Source: Amorphophallus konjac (Eukaryota; Streptophyta; Magnoliopsida; Alismatales; Araceae). Taken from it: 64,000 nt of DNA. The stretch spans positions 14,160,856 to 14,224,855 of the forward strand of contig CM040117.1 of NCBI GenBank assembly GCA_022559845.1, in the 5' to 3' direction. Position numbers and translations under genes: made by a program. The notes below the pieces were generated by a model. The model saw nothing but the letters and a program-made list of their open reading frames with translations. It was not told the origin of the DNA and ran no database searches. Positions within the stretch are counted from its first letter, which is position 1; each line of letters starts with the position of its first letter. Of the stretch, positions 10,719-20,841 are shown piece by piece.

Positions 10719-10985
10719 TCCTTTTCATCCACTCTTCCCTGGGCACCGTGTCCCTTTCCACCTTATTCCCCCGGAACCTCCGGACCATCCATCTTTCTTC
10801 CGATTCATCTTTTTACTCTTCCAGGACATCACATCCTTCATTTTCTTCTTTCTTTTCCATCATCTTTTTCCATATTTCTTCCTAGGGCACCGCGTCCCTC
10901 GATATTTTATCCCTCCAGAGCCTCCGGATGATTCCTCCCCTCATGATTCTCCTCCACAACCTCCAGACCCTCCGGATCCGCCTCT
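10239..10985 (+). repeat. Coding minisatellite, 54/63-bp units (GGGCATCGCG...CCTCCGGA)
   Basis: The GGGCATCGCG-type start recurs at 10239, 10302, 10356, 10410, 10473 and 10536, and in more diverged form to about 10887. Early spacings are exactly 63, 54, 54, 63 and 63 bp, all multiples of 9, which keeps an 18- or 21-residue protein repeat (PGHRAPFHLILPEPPD type) in frame. Each unit ends in the palindrome TCCGGA-ACC-TCCGGA or a variant. Past 10718 the repeat continues in another frame (open to 11118), so at least one indel has shifted it. Confidence 0.8.
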
Positions 10986-11118
10986 TTCCATCTATCAATT
11001 TCTTTCTCTGATTCCCCCTAATCATGGGTCCGACCCAACTTCTTCCACATCCACTGCCTTGGGCATCTGCCCATTCACTCACTGCTTTCGAGGCTTTAGT
11101 CCTCACTCCTCCTTCTAA

Positions 11119-12607
11119 TTCTCTGCTTCTTCTGTAGACCTTTCATGTGATCAGGGTCTCCACACCTTAGTGAGGGGGTTCTAGCCCTCGCCTCTCTTCT
11201 CTTTTTTTCCTTATTCGTCTGAGTCTGGTCTTGGCACCACTCCTTCTTGTTAAGCCACTTCCAAATCCTTTGCTTCCAATATTTTTATCTGCCAAAGAGG
11301 ACTACCCCACGTTGATCAACCTCGCCTCTGACAGCTGCTTCTACAAAGGTTGCAAGGTAACATATTGGCGTAAGTAAGCATTTTTATGATATCATTTTCT
11401 CATTAATTCACGCAGGATTTTCAAAAAAAAGTGCTTCTTAACAAGATTAAAAGTGGTGTTTTAGACCTTCGTCTTAGGCTTTTGTTTAATTCAAATATTC
11501 CAAAAAGAGTCTTTAGGCTTGCTTTTGCAGCACTTTTGATTAATAAGAACCCCGCGCTGGGAATTCAACGTTCTCTCCCTGCTTGTAAAGAGTAACCCTT
11601 AGTTGGGCATTCCACACACTTCACGGCGTCCTTAGCCGGCTCCTTTGGGTAAAACACCGTTGCTACTTTGGCCATGCCATGAGTATATCTGAAAGTCTTT
11701 TCTCTTCTTTACTCGGCCGAATGCAGGTGCAAGAGGTTGACGGATGAGATGACCAACTTCGGTAATCCCCAATACGAGAGGAGTCTCAAATAGGGGCAGT
11801 CTTGACCCAAAATCGATTTGAGTTTTCATTTGAGTTTTCATGATATACATCTAGCCAACAAGGGCTATTCTAAAAATCAAGTCAAAATTTTGATAAATGA
11901 AAAATTATGAATTATGTGTCAAGAGTGGCAAAGTCCCCGCAGGGAAAACCCTGGTCGTATGCATGTCAAGGGTCTAAAAATCAAAGGCACAAAGCCCCGG
12001 CACAACAGACTACCTCTTTGAGGGGAAATACTTTGGAAGGAATTCAAATCTCGACATCTCCCATCCTGCATAAAGCTTATCTCCAATTATTCTTCTCTTC
12101 TCCCGCCAAGACCGAACGTTTCTCGGGTATGGCCTTGGTAGGGGCACCGTTAATCAAGGGTAGTCAGTTATAGGGCGCCACCCTTCAATGCACGCCCAGC
12201 TGTGGGCAATTTTAAGCAAAAGGGGAAGGAACAAGAACCCCTAGCCAATGGTTTGAAACATCCATTGATGCTGCATTAGCAATGTCTAAACCAAAAATTC
12301 CAAAGAAATTTGAATATTGCCAAAAATTCCAAAAAAAAATTGAACATTGCAAAAAAAGGAAAAAATAAACAAAATCTTCAAATATTTTTCAAAATCCACA
12401 TAAAAATTCAAATATTTTCAAAACTCATAAAAATTTGCATATTTTCAAAAATTCCAAAAAAAATTACATTCTATTTTCTGATGGCATCCTTTTGAAGAGG
12501 CACGCAAAATGAAAAGCAATCACACAAGCTGCAACAAGTACCAAGAACTGTCTCATTCCACTATAACATATCACAAAAGTACAAAGTGAGATGGGTACAA
12601 CAAACTC
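11119..12607. other. Non-coding spacer of the PMD element
   Basis: No supported gene. A strongly A-rich low-complexity stretch with repeated AAAAATTCCAAAAAA and TTCAAATATTTT words lies at about 12290-12470, just 3' of the antisense gene. The 11620-12180 part has only short open frames without recognisable similarity. Confidence 0.6.
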
Positions 12608-15535
12608 TCAACTCTCCCCTCGACCCTCCTGGTCTCCCCCTCTACGTGAGCTCTCAACCTCCTCCTGTCCTCCCCGGGAAGACCTAGGAGGAGCCATCTG
12701 TGCCCGGGAAGCCGAAACCCTGTCACCATGTGCTCCCCTCTCTACATCCTCTCTCCTCTGGTGCTCAGAAGAAGTAACTAAGTAATCTGTGCTCGAGTAG
12801 GCTCGGGAGTATCCCTCACGCTGGGCCCGCTCACGTCCCCGTCGGTAGCGATCCTCCGCATCCTTTGCCCGCTGCTCGGTGATCCCTAATCGAGTACGTA
12901 GCTCCACTCTCTCAAGCTCCCGCTCCACTCTCTCTTGCTCCCATCTCTCCCTCTCTTTCTCCCATCTCTCCCTCTCTCTGTCCCGATCCTCTCTCTCTCT
13001 CTGCCGCTCACTCCTCTCCACCCCGAGGAGAAGGCGCAGCTCTGCTACATCTCGAGGGAGCTCCTCTGCATCGCGCCGCCTCAGCTCTGCTTCTGCCACG
13101 CGTAGCTCCTGTTCCTGCATCCAAAATCTTGATTAATAATTGATAATTGATAAAACTCCAAGACTAAGATTAAAAGAACAGATTGCTTACTCTCTCTTGA
13201 AGGGAGGCCTCGGCTGCCTCTGCCCGAGCCACTGCACTGGCGAGCTACCTCTCTAGCTCGGTGTGGTCACAGACGGGCTGTGAAGAGGATGAAGCGCCAT
13301 GCGAGGATCGGATTGCCTCCAGCTCCTCACGCTGAAAAGGAAAAGCATTACCATTAATTGAATTTTGAATCCAATCATTCTAAGTTTCAAGTGCTTACCA
13401 GCTCATCGACGGTTTGCTGGAGCTCCTCGCGCTGTCGGACTGTGGAATCAAGGAGTCCCTGTATCACGGCCAGTCTCCCCTCTATGTCGAACTGCAATAA
13501 CACATGTTTAAACACATATCAATAACCAGGTTTTATAAGGGAAGTGCAAATAATTAAAAGCATACCTGTCCGCGAGCGCTCTGATAGACTCGGCTGCCAT
13601 ATGCTTGGGAGTAGGCCTGGAGATAGGCATCATCTGAATCCGCTCCCGCAGGGACTGCTCGGCCGCGCCTCTTCCAATCTGCCAACTGCTCTCGAGCTTG
13701 CTGCCGCCAGTCGTCTGTACCCTGTAGGCCTCGGAAGCATCGTCCAGGTCGTGGGTCCGTCGCCTGGGTCGGGAACTCCACTACCGCCTGGTGGAGCCCT
13801 AGTGTCCTCATGATCAGTCTATGATATAGGGGCTCGACCAGGTTGAGGGCATGTAACCAGATCTCTCTCCCAAAGTATGGGATGGCCGCCTCCACCCAAG
13901 GCATCACCCCGATGTCCCTCTGATAGGGAGTCCAGACCACCTGCATAATTCAATTTATCATTGCCCTCGATTCCACTCATAATTCAATTCAATTCAGTTT
14001 CAATTCAATCTTACCTCTATGTGGGGCATCATGTCTAGCGTCTCCTGGATGTGGGTGACCTGGTCCTTCAGAGACCGGCCATCTCGTGTAGGGATCCATC
14101 GTCTGGCCAAGGGCAGTAAATCTCCCCGATCCTCCCAGGCGCGCCTGAGGGTAGGAAGATATAGATAACTCCAAACCTGAAATGAAACTCATGTGATCAA
14201 TATAAGAGGAAAATGCATAACTTAATCATTGGAGTTTAAGGCTTAGAGAGAAAACCTGAAGTAGAGGGTAGAACCCCCCGAGTGAAGACTGGAGTGAGGA
14301 GATGCCAAAGCTGTCAAACAAGTGGGCAAGGACTGCCGCACCCCAAGCATACCGTCCGACTCGGCCCAGATCCTCCAGTAAGGGTAGAAAACGGCAGCTC
14401 ACTGCGTCGCCCTGGGTCGCTAAAAGCAGCTTGCCGATCATCAGAATGAGGAACCTCCTCAGCTCCAAGTCTGCCTGTGGACCTGCCTCAGTAGTAAGAC
14501 TCTCCCTGGCCCCTGCCTCCAGCCTCTTCTCATGAGCTGTCAAGGTCTCTCCCACCACCCTCTGTGTGTGGAACAGGCCTAGACTCTCCTGCAGGACGAT
14601 CCTTGACACTAGTGAGGTCCGGCCTGTACCCTCCAGCTCCAAGCCCAGCAGCCTACGCGCCATCTCCCGGTAGTCGGGGTAAGTGTAGCCCGTCACTGCC
14701 GATCCGTGCACCCGCAGCCCGGTGATGCGCGTGACGTCCTCCAAGGTCGGGATCATATGACCCCAGGGGAAGAGGAAGGCCTTGCATCCCGTGTCCCATC
14801 TGGCTTTTAGGGCCCTTATCAGCCCCACGTCAACTCTCAGCACTTCTATCTCCAGAAATTCCCCGAAGCCCATATGGCGGAGGCGGGCCCTTTGAAACTC
14901 CGGTAGTGCGTGGTACGCGGCCCGGACCAATGTCCAAGAAATCCGGGCACGCACTGCACCCTCCACACCCTGCACACAACATAAAAGAAGAAATAATCAA
15001 TTCCTGTGATCATCAAACAAAAGACAAATCAGAAAATGAAAAAACTTGTTTGCTGTTAGATGTCGCGCTATATCGTCATAGCGCGTTCTTCAAGAACGCG
15101 CTATGAAGACATAGCGCGTTCCCCTTCTGTAGGTAGGGGGTGACCCCCGTTTCCCGCAATTTGTTCTATGGGCGTTCTGCCCTACATTTTGATCTGGAGG
15201 GGCATTCCCTTTCCGTTTTCATCACATAAGAAAGAAAAAATAAGAAAAATCAAATCAAAAACAAGTTTAGGGTGATTTTCTTACCACCCGGCGTTTTCGG
15301 GCCGCCGCGCCTCCGACGGGCTCTGCCGCCACTTCCTCGGCCGCCGGGGCGCCTTCAACTTCTTCGGCCTCGTCCGGGTGAATGTCCATTTCATCCCTTC
15401 GAGTCGGGCCGAGACCGTCGCCTCCGAGTCGGCGTGTTCTTCCGCGGGAGAGGGCGCCCGTTCTTCTTCCATGTGCGATCTTTGCCGGCCGCGGGTGACG
15501 CGCCGTTTGGAGCGTCGGGGAGCGCCTCCTCCCAT
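12608..15535 (-). pseudogene. Plant mobile domain (PMD) protein with coiled-coil tail, seven exons, antisense to its host element
   Basis: Exons on the minus strand are 15535-15285, 14969-14256, 14176-14015, 13940-13566, 13491-13399, 13331-13191 and 13114-12608. All six introns have GT/AG ends. Exons 2-7 are exact multiples of three with every intron in phase 0. Exons 2-4 carry the plant mobile domain (aminotransferase-like family, as in MAIN/MAIL1): ISWTLVRAAYHALPEF at the start, then FPWGHMIPTLEDVTRITGL, GRYAWGAAVLAHLFDS, and the VWSYLYLP and VVWTPYQ segments. Exons 5-7 encode a long, charged Glu/Arg-rich coiled coil. Breaks are a frameshift of net -1 or +2 near 15396 in exon 1 (the downstream frame ends RKRR just before the donor and then fits phase 0) and TAG at 13247-13245 in exon 6. 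PMD proteins in Arabidopsis act in nuclear silencing and gene expression. A role here is inference. Confidence 0.85.
15064..15118. repeat. Perfect paired quasi-palindrome inside intron 1 of the PMD gene
   Basis: CGCGCTAT-ATCGTC-ATAGCGCG (15064-15085), the 11-bp linker TTCTTCAAGAA (itself an inverted repeat), then CGCGCTAT-GAAGAC-ATAGCGCG (15097-15118). All four arms pair perfectly. Apart from one linker base it matches the LTR array at 5944, yet it sits between exon 1 and exon 2 of the antisense gene. Confidence 0.92.
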
Positions 15536-16860
15536 CGGATTGATGCGAATGGGGGGGTTGGGCTGTGAGAGGACGAGAGGGCGAGAGGGGGGGGGTCGAG
15601 AGAGGGAAAGAGTGTTTGAAATAATAGAAGGGGGAGGGCCGGTTTTTGAAACCCTGCGGCTAGATGACGCGCTACCTGTTCATAGCGCGACATTGTCGCG
15701 CTATGTACATATAGCGCGATAATCAAAGTAAAAGAAAAAATAATAAAAATAGAAAGGAAGGGAGAGAAGAGGATATGACATGAGAACATATGATGAGAAT
15801 GAGTGAGAACTTGTGTTCTTTTGCTTATATATGCTGAAATTTACTCAAATATGCTTGAATTTGCTTAACATTGAGGTTGCATTTGCTTGAATTTGCTTGT
15901 GCCTAACATTGAGATTTCAGAAAGAAAAGGCCAAAATAAAATGGCACGCCATCAGGTAAGTATTTTGTAATCCCTTCTTTTATTGCATTACTATATGCTA
16001 TTTATATTATTATATTATCTCAAGGACCAGCTGGTTCTCTGTATGTTTCGGGATTTGAGTTCCCCTCTACCAAAAATAGTGATGATCTAGAAACATGCAG
16101 TTAATCATCGGATAGGCCGTTAGGTCAAAACAAATTTGAGGACGATGGACTTCATCTCGCACGCCGTGGTTGCGGATAATTCTTGACCCGAATTTGTTTG
16201 ATTTAGCAATATTATCCTTGAGTATCTTATATTTTATCTTTTCTGGGCATTTGTTTTGATGATTTCTTTTATTTTAGCCCTGCATGCATCATGCCATTTT
16301 TGCATTCATAAATGCCCAATTCTTCTTCCTAATTGAGGATCGATTTTGCTTGTGTTCTTGAACTAAGAAATTCAATTCCATTCCGAATTTGAAGGATTGC
16401 TCCAAGTTGAGCACTGGATCTCGCTGGTCAATGTGACCCTTGCCTAGAATTTGCTTATCACCTTTTTAATCCAATCCCCTTCTTTTGATCCACTCCTTAG
16501 CTGTGAACCGCACGATGGCGTCGATGGATCCGCCGGGCTCGCGTCTATTCCACTAACTGAGTGAAATTCGTAGTTGCTACGCACTGCGGATGCCTCTTTT
16601 GTACAAGAGGTTGATCAGTTCCATTTTTCTTGTTCTGTGCCTATCATTCTAGGCAGGAGTCACTGATGCTAGCTTGATCTTGTGGTTAGCTCGGAGTTTT
16701 CTGAATTATTCCTATCATTTGTCAGTTGTGATGGGTGTCTTTTTTCTCCTTGATATCCACTTATCAGTCCGCTCCATTCCTTTTTTACTTCATCTTCCCG
16801 TCACTACCATTCCGTGTCGTCTCCGTTTCACCTCCGTTTCGCTCCCCTGCAAAGCGGATA
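15536..16860. other. 5' flank of the antisense gene and region before the 3' LTR
   Basis: No gene seen on either strand. Another quasi-palindrome pair is at 15668-15718 (CGCGCTAC-6-ATAGCGCG, 7-bp linker, CGCGCTAT-6-ATAGCGCG), about 130-180 bp upstream of the PMD start codon, where a promoter or 5' UTR would be. A G-rich stretch at 15553-15600 lies just upstream of the start codon. The rest is AT-rich, non-coding sequence. Confidence 0.6.
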
Positions 16861-16875
16861 TCAAGGAGGGGCATC
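16861..16875 (+). other. Polypurine tract of the PMD element
   Basis: TCAAGGAGGGGCATC lies immediately before the 3' LTR start TGTAGACACC (16876). A purine run followed by GGGGCAT(C/T) is also seen before the 3' LTR of the Tat element at 29234. Confidence 0.75.
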
Positions 16876-18283
16876 TGTAGACACCCAATTTTGGCCGATA
16901 AATTGAGCATTTTCTTTATTCTCCTAGTTGATGCCCCAATTGATCCTTAGTTGGTTGATTTTCTGGGTTTTTTCTCTGTTCTTGGCCCAACATTTCAATT
17001 CCTTACCTTGGATCTGATCTCAAGTTTGGCATTCCCGCGCTATCCGCTCTTATCGCTTTCTTGTTCATAGCGCGTTATGGATCTAATTGAAGTTATCCTT
17101 TGAGCAGTTGTTATTTCTTGACACTTGATCTTTATAGTATCCCCTTTGGATGTTTTTCTCATTCAATATTTGATTAAATGACTGCCCAAAGGATAGTTTT
17201 CCTTTTCAAATCATTTAACGGCTTTTAGTTATCGCGCTATATCGTCATAGCGCGTTCTTCATGAACGCGCTATGGTTGTGTAGCGCGATATCAGATAGAG
17301 TCCCTCTCCAGGCCGGGCTCCCTTCTTTCGATTCAGAGGCCTTATTGGGTAAGTTGCTGACTGTGTTTCTTATCCAGGAAGGTTTCTAAACCTATCAGGA
17401 GTCTTTCCCCCTCATTAATCGGCAAGATTACCTCGATTTGAGCCGCCAAATCTTTGAATTGAATCAAACTCCGACCTAGGGTTTCTTCTTCATCTTCTTC
17501 CTATAAATTCACCCCTTTGGCCGTCGTTTGAGAGGGATGCAACTCGAGTTATTGACGAGGAGGAGGAAGTACTTCGTGCACAAACAACAAATCCTCGCTC
17601 CTCGCACATTCAAGGGAGTATTTAGGGCTTTTTCTTGTGTTCTTCCTCGTTCATCTTTCTTTTCCCCAACATCCGGATTTTTAATCTTTGCATAGCATTG
17701 CATCCTGGTTCAAAACACTCCTTTTACAAAATATATGCATTCACACACACCACACCTATCTTTTGCCCATCCATAGGGGTTTAAAAACCACCAAACCCCC
17801 AGGTAATCGAGCCCCCTTTTTACATGCTTTTGATTAAGAATAGGGGCAGATTCTACTCAAATCTCGATCTAATGGGCCTTCTGTTTATTGTTTATGATTG
17901 TTTGCAGGCACTAGAAGATTGATACGTGGAGCCCTTGCACCTTGGCCGGCCTTGGAGCAAGGAAGGAACGGATCCAAACAAACCCCGCTACCTGTCTGAT
18001 ATCGCACTATGCGAAGATAGCGCGACCTGAAGAACACGCTAGGAATATATAGCGCGTTAATCTCCAGGCCCACAGCTGGTTTTCATGAATTTCTGAGGTA
18101 TGTAGCATGCCCCTATCCTAATTTCTTATGGTTTGGCATGTTTCTGGCCTCAGTGGCGCTCACAGATCTTAATTATTGCATGTGATTTCCTCCTATTTGT
18201 GTCATTAATTGGGTTCTATATATTGTCCAAATATCATCATCTTTTATCAAACTTGGGGGTTAATCATAAATTTAGAATCCACA
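16876..18283 (+). mobile_element. 3' LTR of the PMD element
   Basis: A 1408-bp copy of 5586-6994, followed by the second CTACC target copy at 18284-18288. Differences from the 5' LTR visible by eye are few, mainly A/G and C/T within CG words (for example CCCGCGCTAT here against CCCACGCTAT). Its quasi-palindrome arrays are at 17233-17287 and 18003-18056. Confidence 0.92.
17233..17287. repeat. Paired quasi-palindromes in the 3' LTR of the PMD element
   Basis: Same 8-6-8, 11-bp linker, 8-6-8 layout as 5944-5998. Here the left arm of unit 2 is intact (CGCGCTAT) and its right arm has one change (GTAGCGCG). Confidence 0.9.
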
Positions 18284-18288
18284 CTACC

Positions 18289-19239
18289 TCTGCTAAGGCT
18301 TTTAAACTCCAAATTTGATGTTGGAAGTGAGCCCTAGTTCTGCACTTCTTGTGATAAATTAGTAACTTCACGTCCTAATATCTCTTGATCCAATTGACCT
18401 AATGATGTGAAATTTGGAGGGTAAGAAGTAGATACTAAGGGGAACATAAAGTTCTAAAGGCACTAATGCCAAATACCTCGATTTGGTTCCCTACTTCCTT
18501 GATCTTCACCGGACTTTTGCTCAGTTTCCTAGGTCGCTAATGTGGAACCAACAACTTTGCAGGCGTCTATTTCCTTGTGTGTTTGATCTCCTTGTATGAA
18601 ATTTTGGGAGATGTTAGTCCTATATATTAGGAATAAAAACTTCTAAAGAACTTACCCAAAATAATACCTCTTTACCTTGATTCCACGCAAGCCAAATGTA
18701 AGGGTTGCGCAGGTCAAAACTAGGTTCTATTTATAGGGTTTTGCTAAGGTTTGAGGATTAGAACGATCCTAGAGTCCTTATTAAATCTTAGATCGACTTC
18801 TGAGAGTCCTTAAGATGTTTACTGGACCTCCCATCTCGATCTTCAGGAGATAACCCATCAAAAATCTAATCTTTTTGCTCTTTCTTCAACTCATGGAACT
18901 GACAGGATTTAGCGGTCGATTGATGGGCCGCTAAAGTATATGTGGCGATTTTACGATAGATCGCCACGATCACTGGGCGTCGAATTTGAAACTAGTTCAA
19001 ACTCTAATTTCGGCCTATCCACTTAATTATCTAAATAATTAGTATTTATCCTTATATTCTGTGAATAAGCTAATTAACCTTCTAGAATATGGGACAAACT
19101 TCATGGGCTTGGTCCTTATGTCCTTTGGGCTTTATTTAAATAGGCTTAGTTAATTTATTTAACCCAATAGTCATTTATTAATCCATTTTGGTCTTTTAAA
19201 TAATTCAGAAATATTTTATAAAATTTTCGGGGCATTACA
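18289..19239 (-). mobile_element. 3' LTR of element A, proximal part
   Basis: It continues the A LTR after the 12.7-kb insertion and ends GGGGCATTACA at 19239, beside the purine tract. It matches 35928-36872. A reverse-strand TATA box (CTATAAATA) is at 18728-18736; the matching one in the 5' LTR is at 36361-36370. A quasi-palindrome pair is at 18911-18965. Confidence 0.9.
18911..18965. repeat. Paired quasi-palindromes near the TATA box of LTR A
   Basis: AGCGGTC-8-GGCCGCT (18911-18932), 11-bp linker, GGCGATT-8-GATCGCC (18944-18965). In the 5' LTR copy (36544-36598) the right arm of unit 2 reads GACCGCC and that of unit 1 GGCCACT, so arms have drifted by single transitions. Confidence 0.88.
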
Positions 19240-20841
19240 CCCTCCCCCACTTAAGAGAATTTGGTCCCCAAATTCAATGTATGGATTGTGGAGAGCATAC
19301 TTACATTCAAATAATTCTGGAAATCTTTTGCGCATGGCTTCTTGTGTTTTCGATGTTTCTCCTTCTTTTGTCCACTGGATCTTGACCACAGGAATAGCTT
19401 TATTCCAAAGTTGACGTACCTCCCGTTCAACGATCCTGATTGGCTTTTGCTCATATGTCAAATCTTTCTTAATCTCCAGATTGTCATAGGTGATGACATG
19501 GAAAGGATCTGGAACATATTTCTTGAACATTGAGATATGAAATGCATCATGAACTTCAGATAATTGAGGAGGTAAAGCAATTCTATAATCCACTTCACCA
19601 ACTCTCTCCAGAATTTCAAAAGGACCAATGAATCTTGGAGTAAGCTTGCCCTTGATTCCAAATCTTCGAATACCTCGACCTGGAGAAATTTTGAGGAACA
19701 CATGATCTCCTACTTGAAATTCCAGGTCGCGCCTTCGATTATCAGCATATGATTTTTGCATGTCTTGTGTCGTTTGAAGTCTTTCTCGAATAAGCTTGAT
19801 CTTTTCTGTAGTATCCCTGATAATATCGGGACCTAGAAACTATCTCTCCCCTACTTCATTCCAGCATATCGGTGATCGACAGCTTCTTCCATACAAAGCT
19901 TCAAATGGTGCCATTTATATACTAACTTGGTAGCTATTGTTATATGCAAATTCTACTATAGGCAAGTGATCATGCCAATTACCTCCAAAATCAATAGCAC
20001 AAGCCCTGAGCATATCTTCCACCACTTGATTTGTCCTTTCTGTTTGACCATCAGTTTGTGGATGGAATGATGTGCTAAAATTCAGTCGGGTCCCTAAAGA
20101 ATGTTGTAGACCCTTCCAAAACTGAGATGTGAATTGAGGATCTCTATCTGATATAATATTGACAAGGACACCATGCAATTTAACAATTTCCTTTATGTAT
20201 AATGCTGCTAGAATATCCACAGACTATAAAGTTTTTATTGGCAGAAAATGTGCAGACTTAGTCAATCGTTCTATGATTACCCATATACCATCGTGTCCTC
20301 CTCTTGTTTTAGGTAAACCCATGATGAAATCCATCCCTATACTTTCCTACTTCCACTCGGGAATATTTAAGGGGTGTAATTTACCTACAAGTTTTAAATG
20401 TTCTACCTTGACCTGTTGACAAGTGAGACAGCGGGACACAAAATATGCTACCTCTCTCTTCATATTGGGCCACCAAAAATTTCTTTTCAAATCTTGATAC
20501 ATATTGGTAGCACCAGGATGAATGGTGTACTTGGAATTATGTGCTTCTTCCAGGATCAATTTCTTAGTATCAACATGATCCGGTATACAAACCCGTCCTT
20601 TGAGTAGCAACCTTCCATCATTGGCAATAGAGAAATCCGGCCTTTGCTCTATATTGGTTTTAATCTCCAGCAATATTGGATCGTTGTCTTGCAGCTTGAC
20701 CAGATCTTCTATTAATGTAGGTTGAGTTCGGATGTTGGCCACAAAACAATCTTCCTTCTTTATGTCAACATCCAAATTCAACTCAACAAATTGAGGAATG
20801 AGATTAGTCATACTAATCATAAGACTTGATAGCTTTCCCAT
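19216..20841 (-). pseudogene. Integrase and chromodomain of element A pol
   Basis: In minus-strand order, the HHCC zinc region (HNSKYTIHPG to CLTCQQVK) lies in 20841-20347. The catalytic core has its second Asp in SDRDPQF and its Glu in DGQTERTN (20220-19915). The chromodomain region is around PIRIVEREVRQLWNKAIPVV to RFPELFE, ending at 19216. Stops interrupt it, including TAG near 20346 and TAG at 20226-20224, both probably former TGG codons. The last seven codons and the stop lie inside the 3' LTR. A C-terminal chromodomain marks the chromovirus branch of Ty3/gypsy. Confidence 0.85.
19240..19257 (-). other. Polypurine tract of element A
   Basis: On the minus strand CTCTTAAGTGGGGGAGGG is followed directly by the LTR start TGTAATGCCC. 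This fixes the minus orientation. Confidence 0.85.

Larger units (their letters stand above)
5586..18283 (+). mobile_element. 12.7-kb non-autonomous LTR retrotransposon carrying an antisense PMD gene
   Basis: It has two LTRs of 1409 and 1408 bp (TGTAGACACC...ATCCACA) and is flanked by the target duplication CTACC (5581-5585 and 18284-18288) inside the LTR of element A. A primer site (6997-7013) and a purine tract (about 16861-16875) fix a plus orientation. The interior holds one long proline-rich plus-strand frame (7722-10718) and a spliced minus-strand PMD gene (15535-12608), but no recognisable protease, RT, RNase H or integrase. Mobilisation would need enzymes from another element. The LTR start and primer type resemble the Tat/Ogre group; this placement is an inference. 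The LTRs differ by a small number of mostly C/T and G/A changes, so the insertion is fairly young. Confidence 0.88.

Noticed and set aside
15391..15789. Alternative minus-strand frame over exon 1 of the PMD gene
   Set aside because: It does not lead to the exon 1 donor in phase 0, while the exon 1 frame with one shift does.
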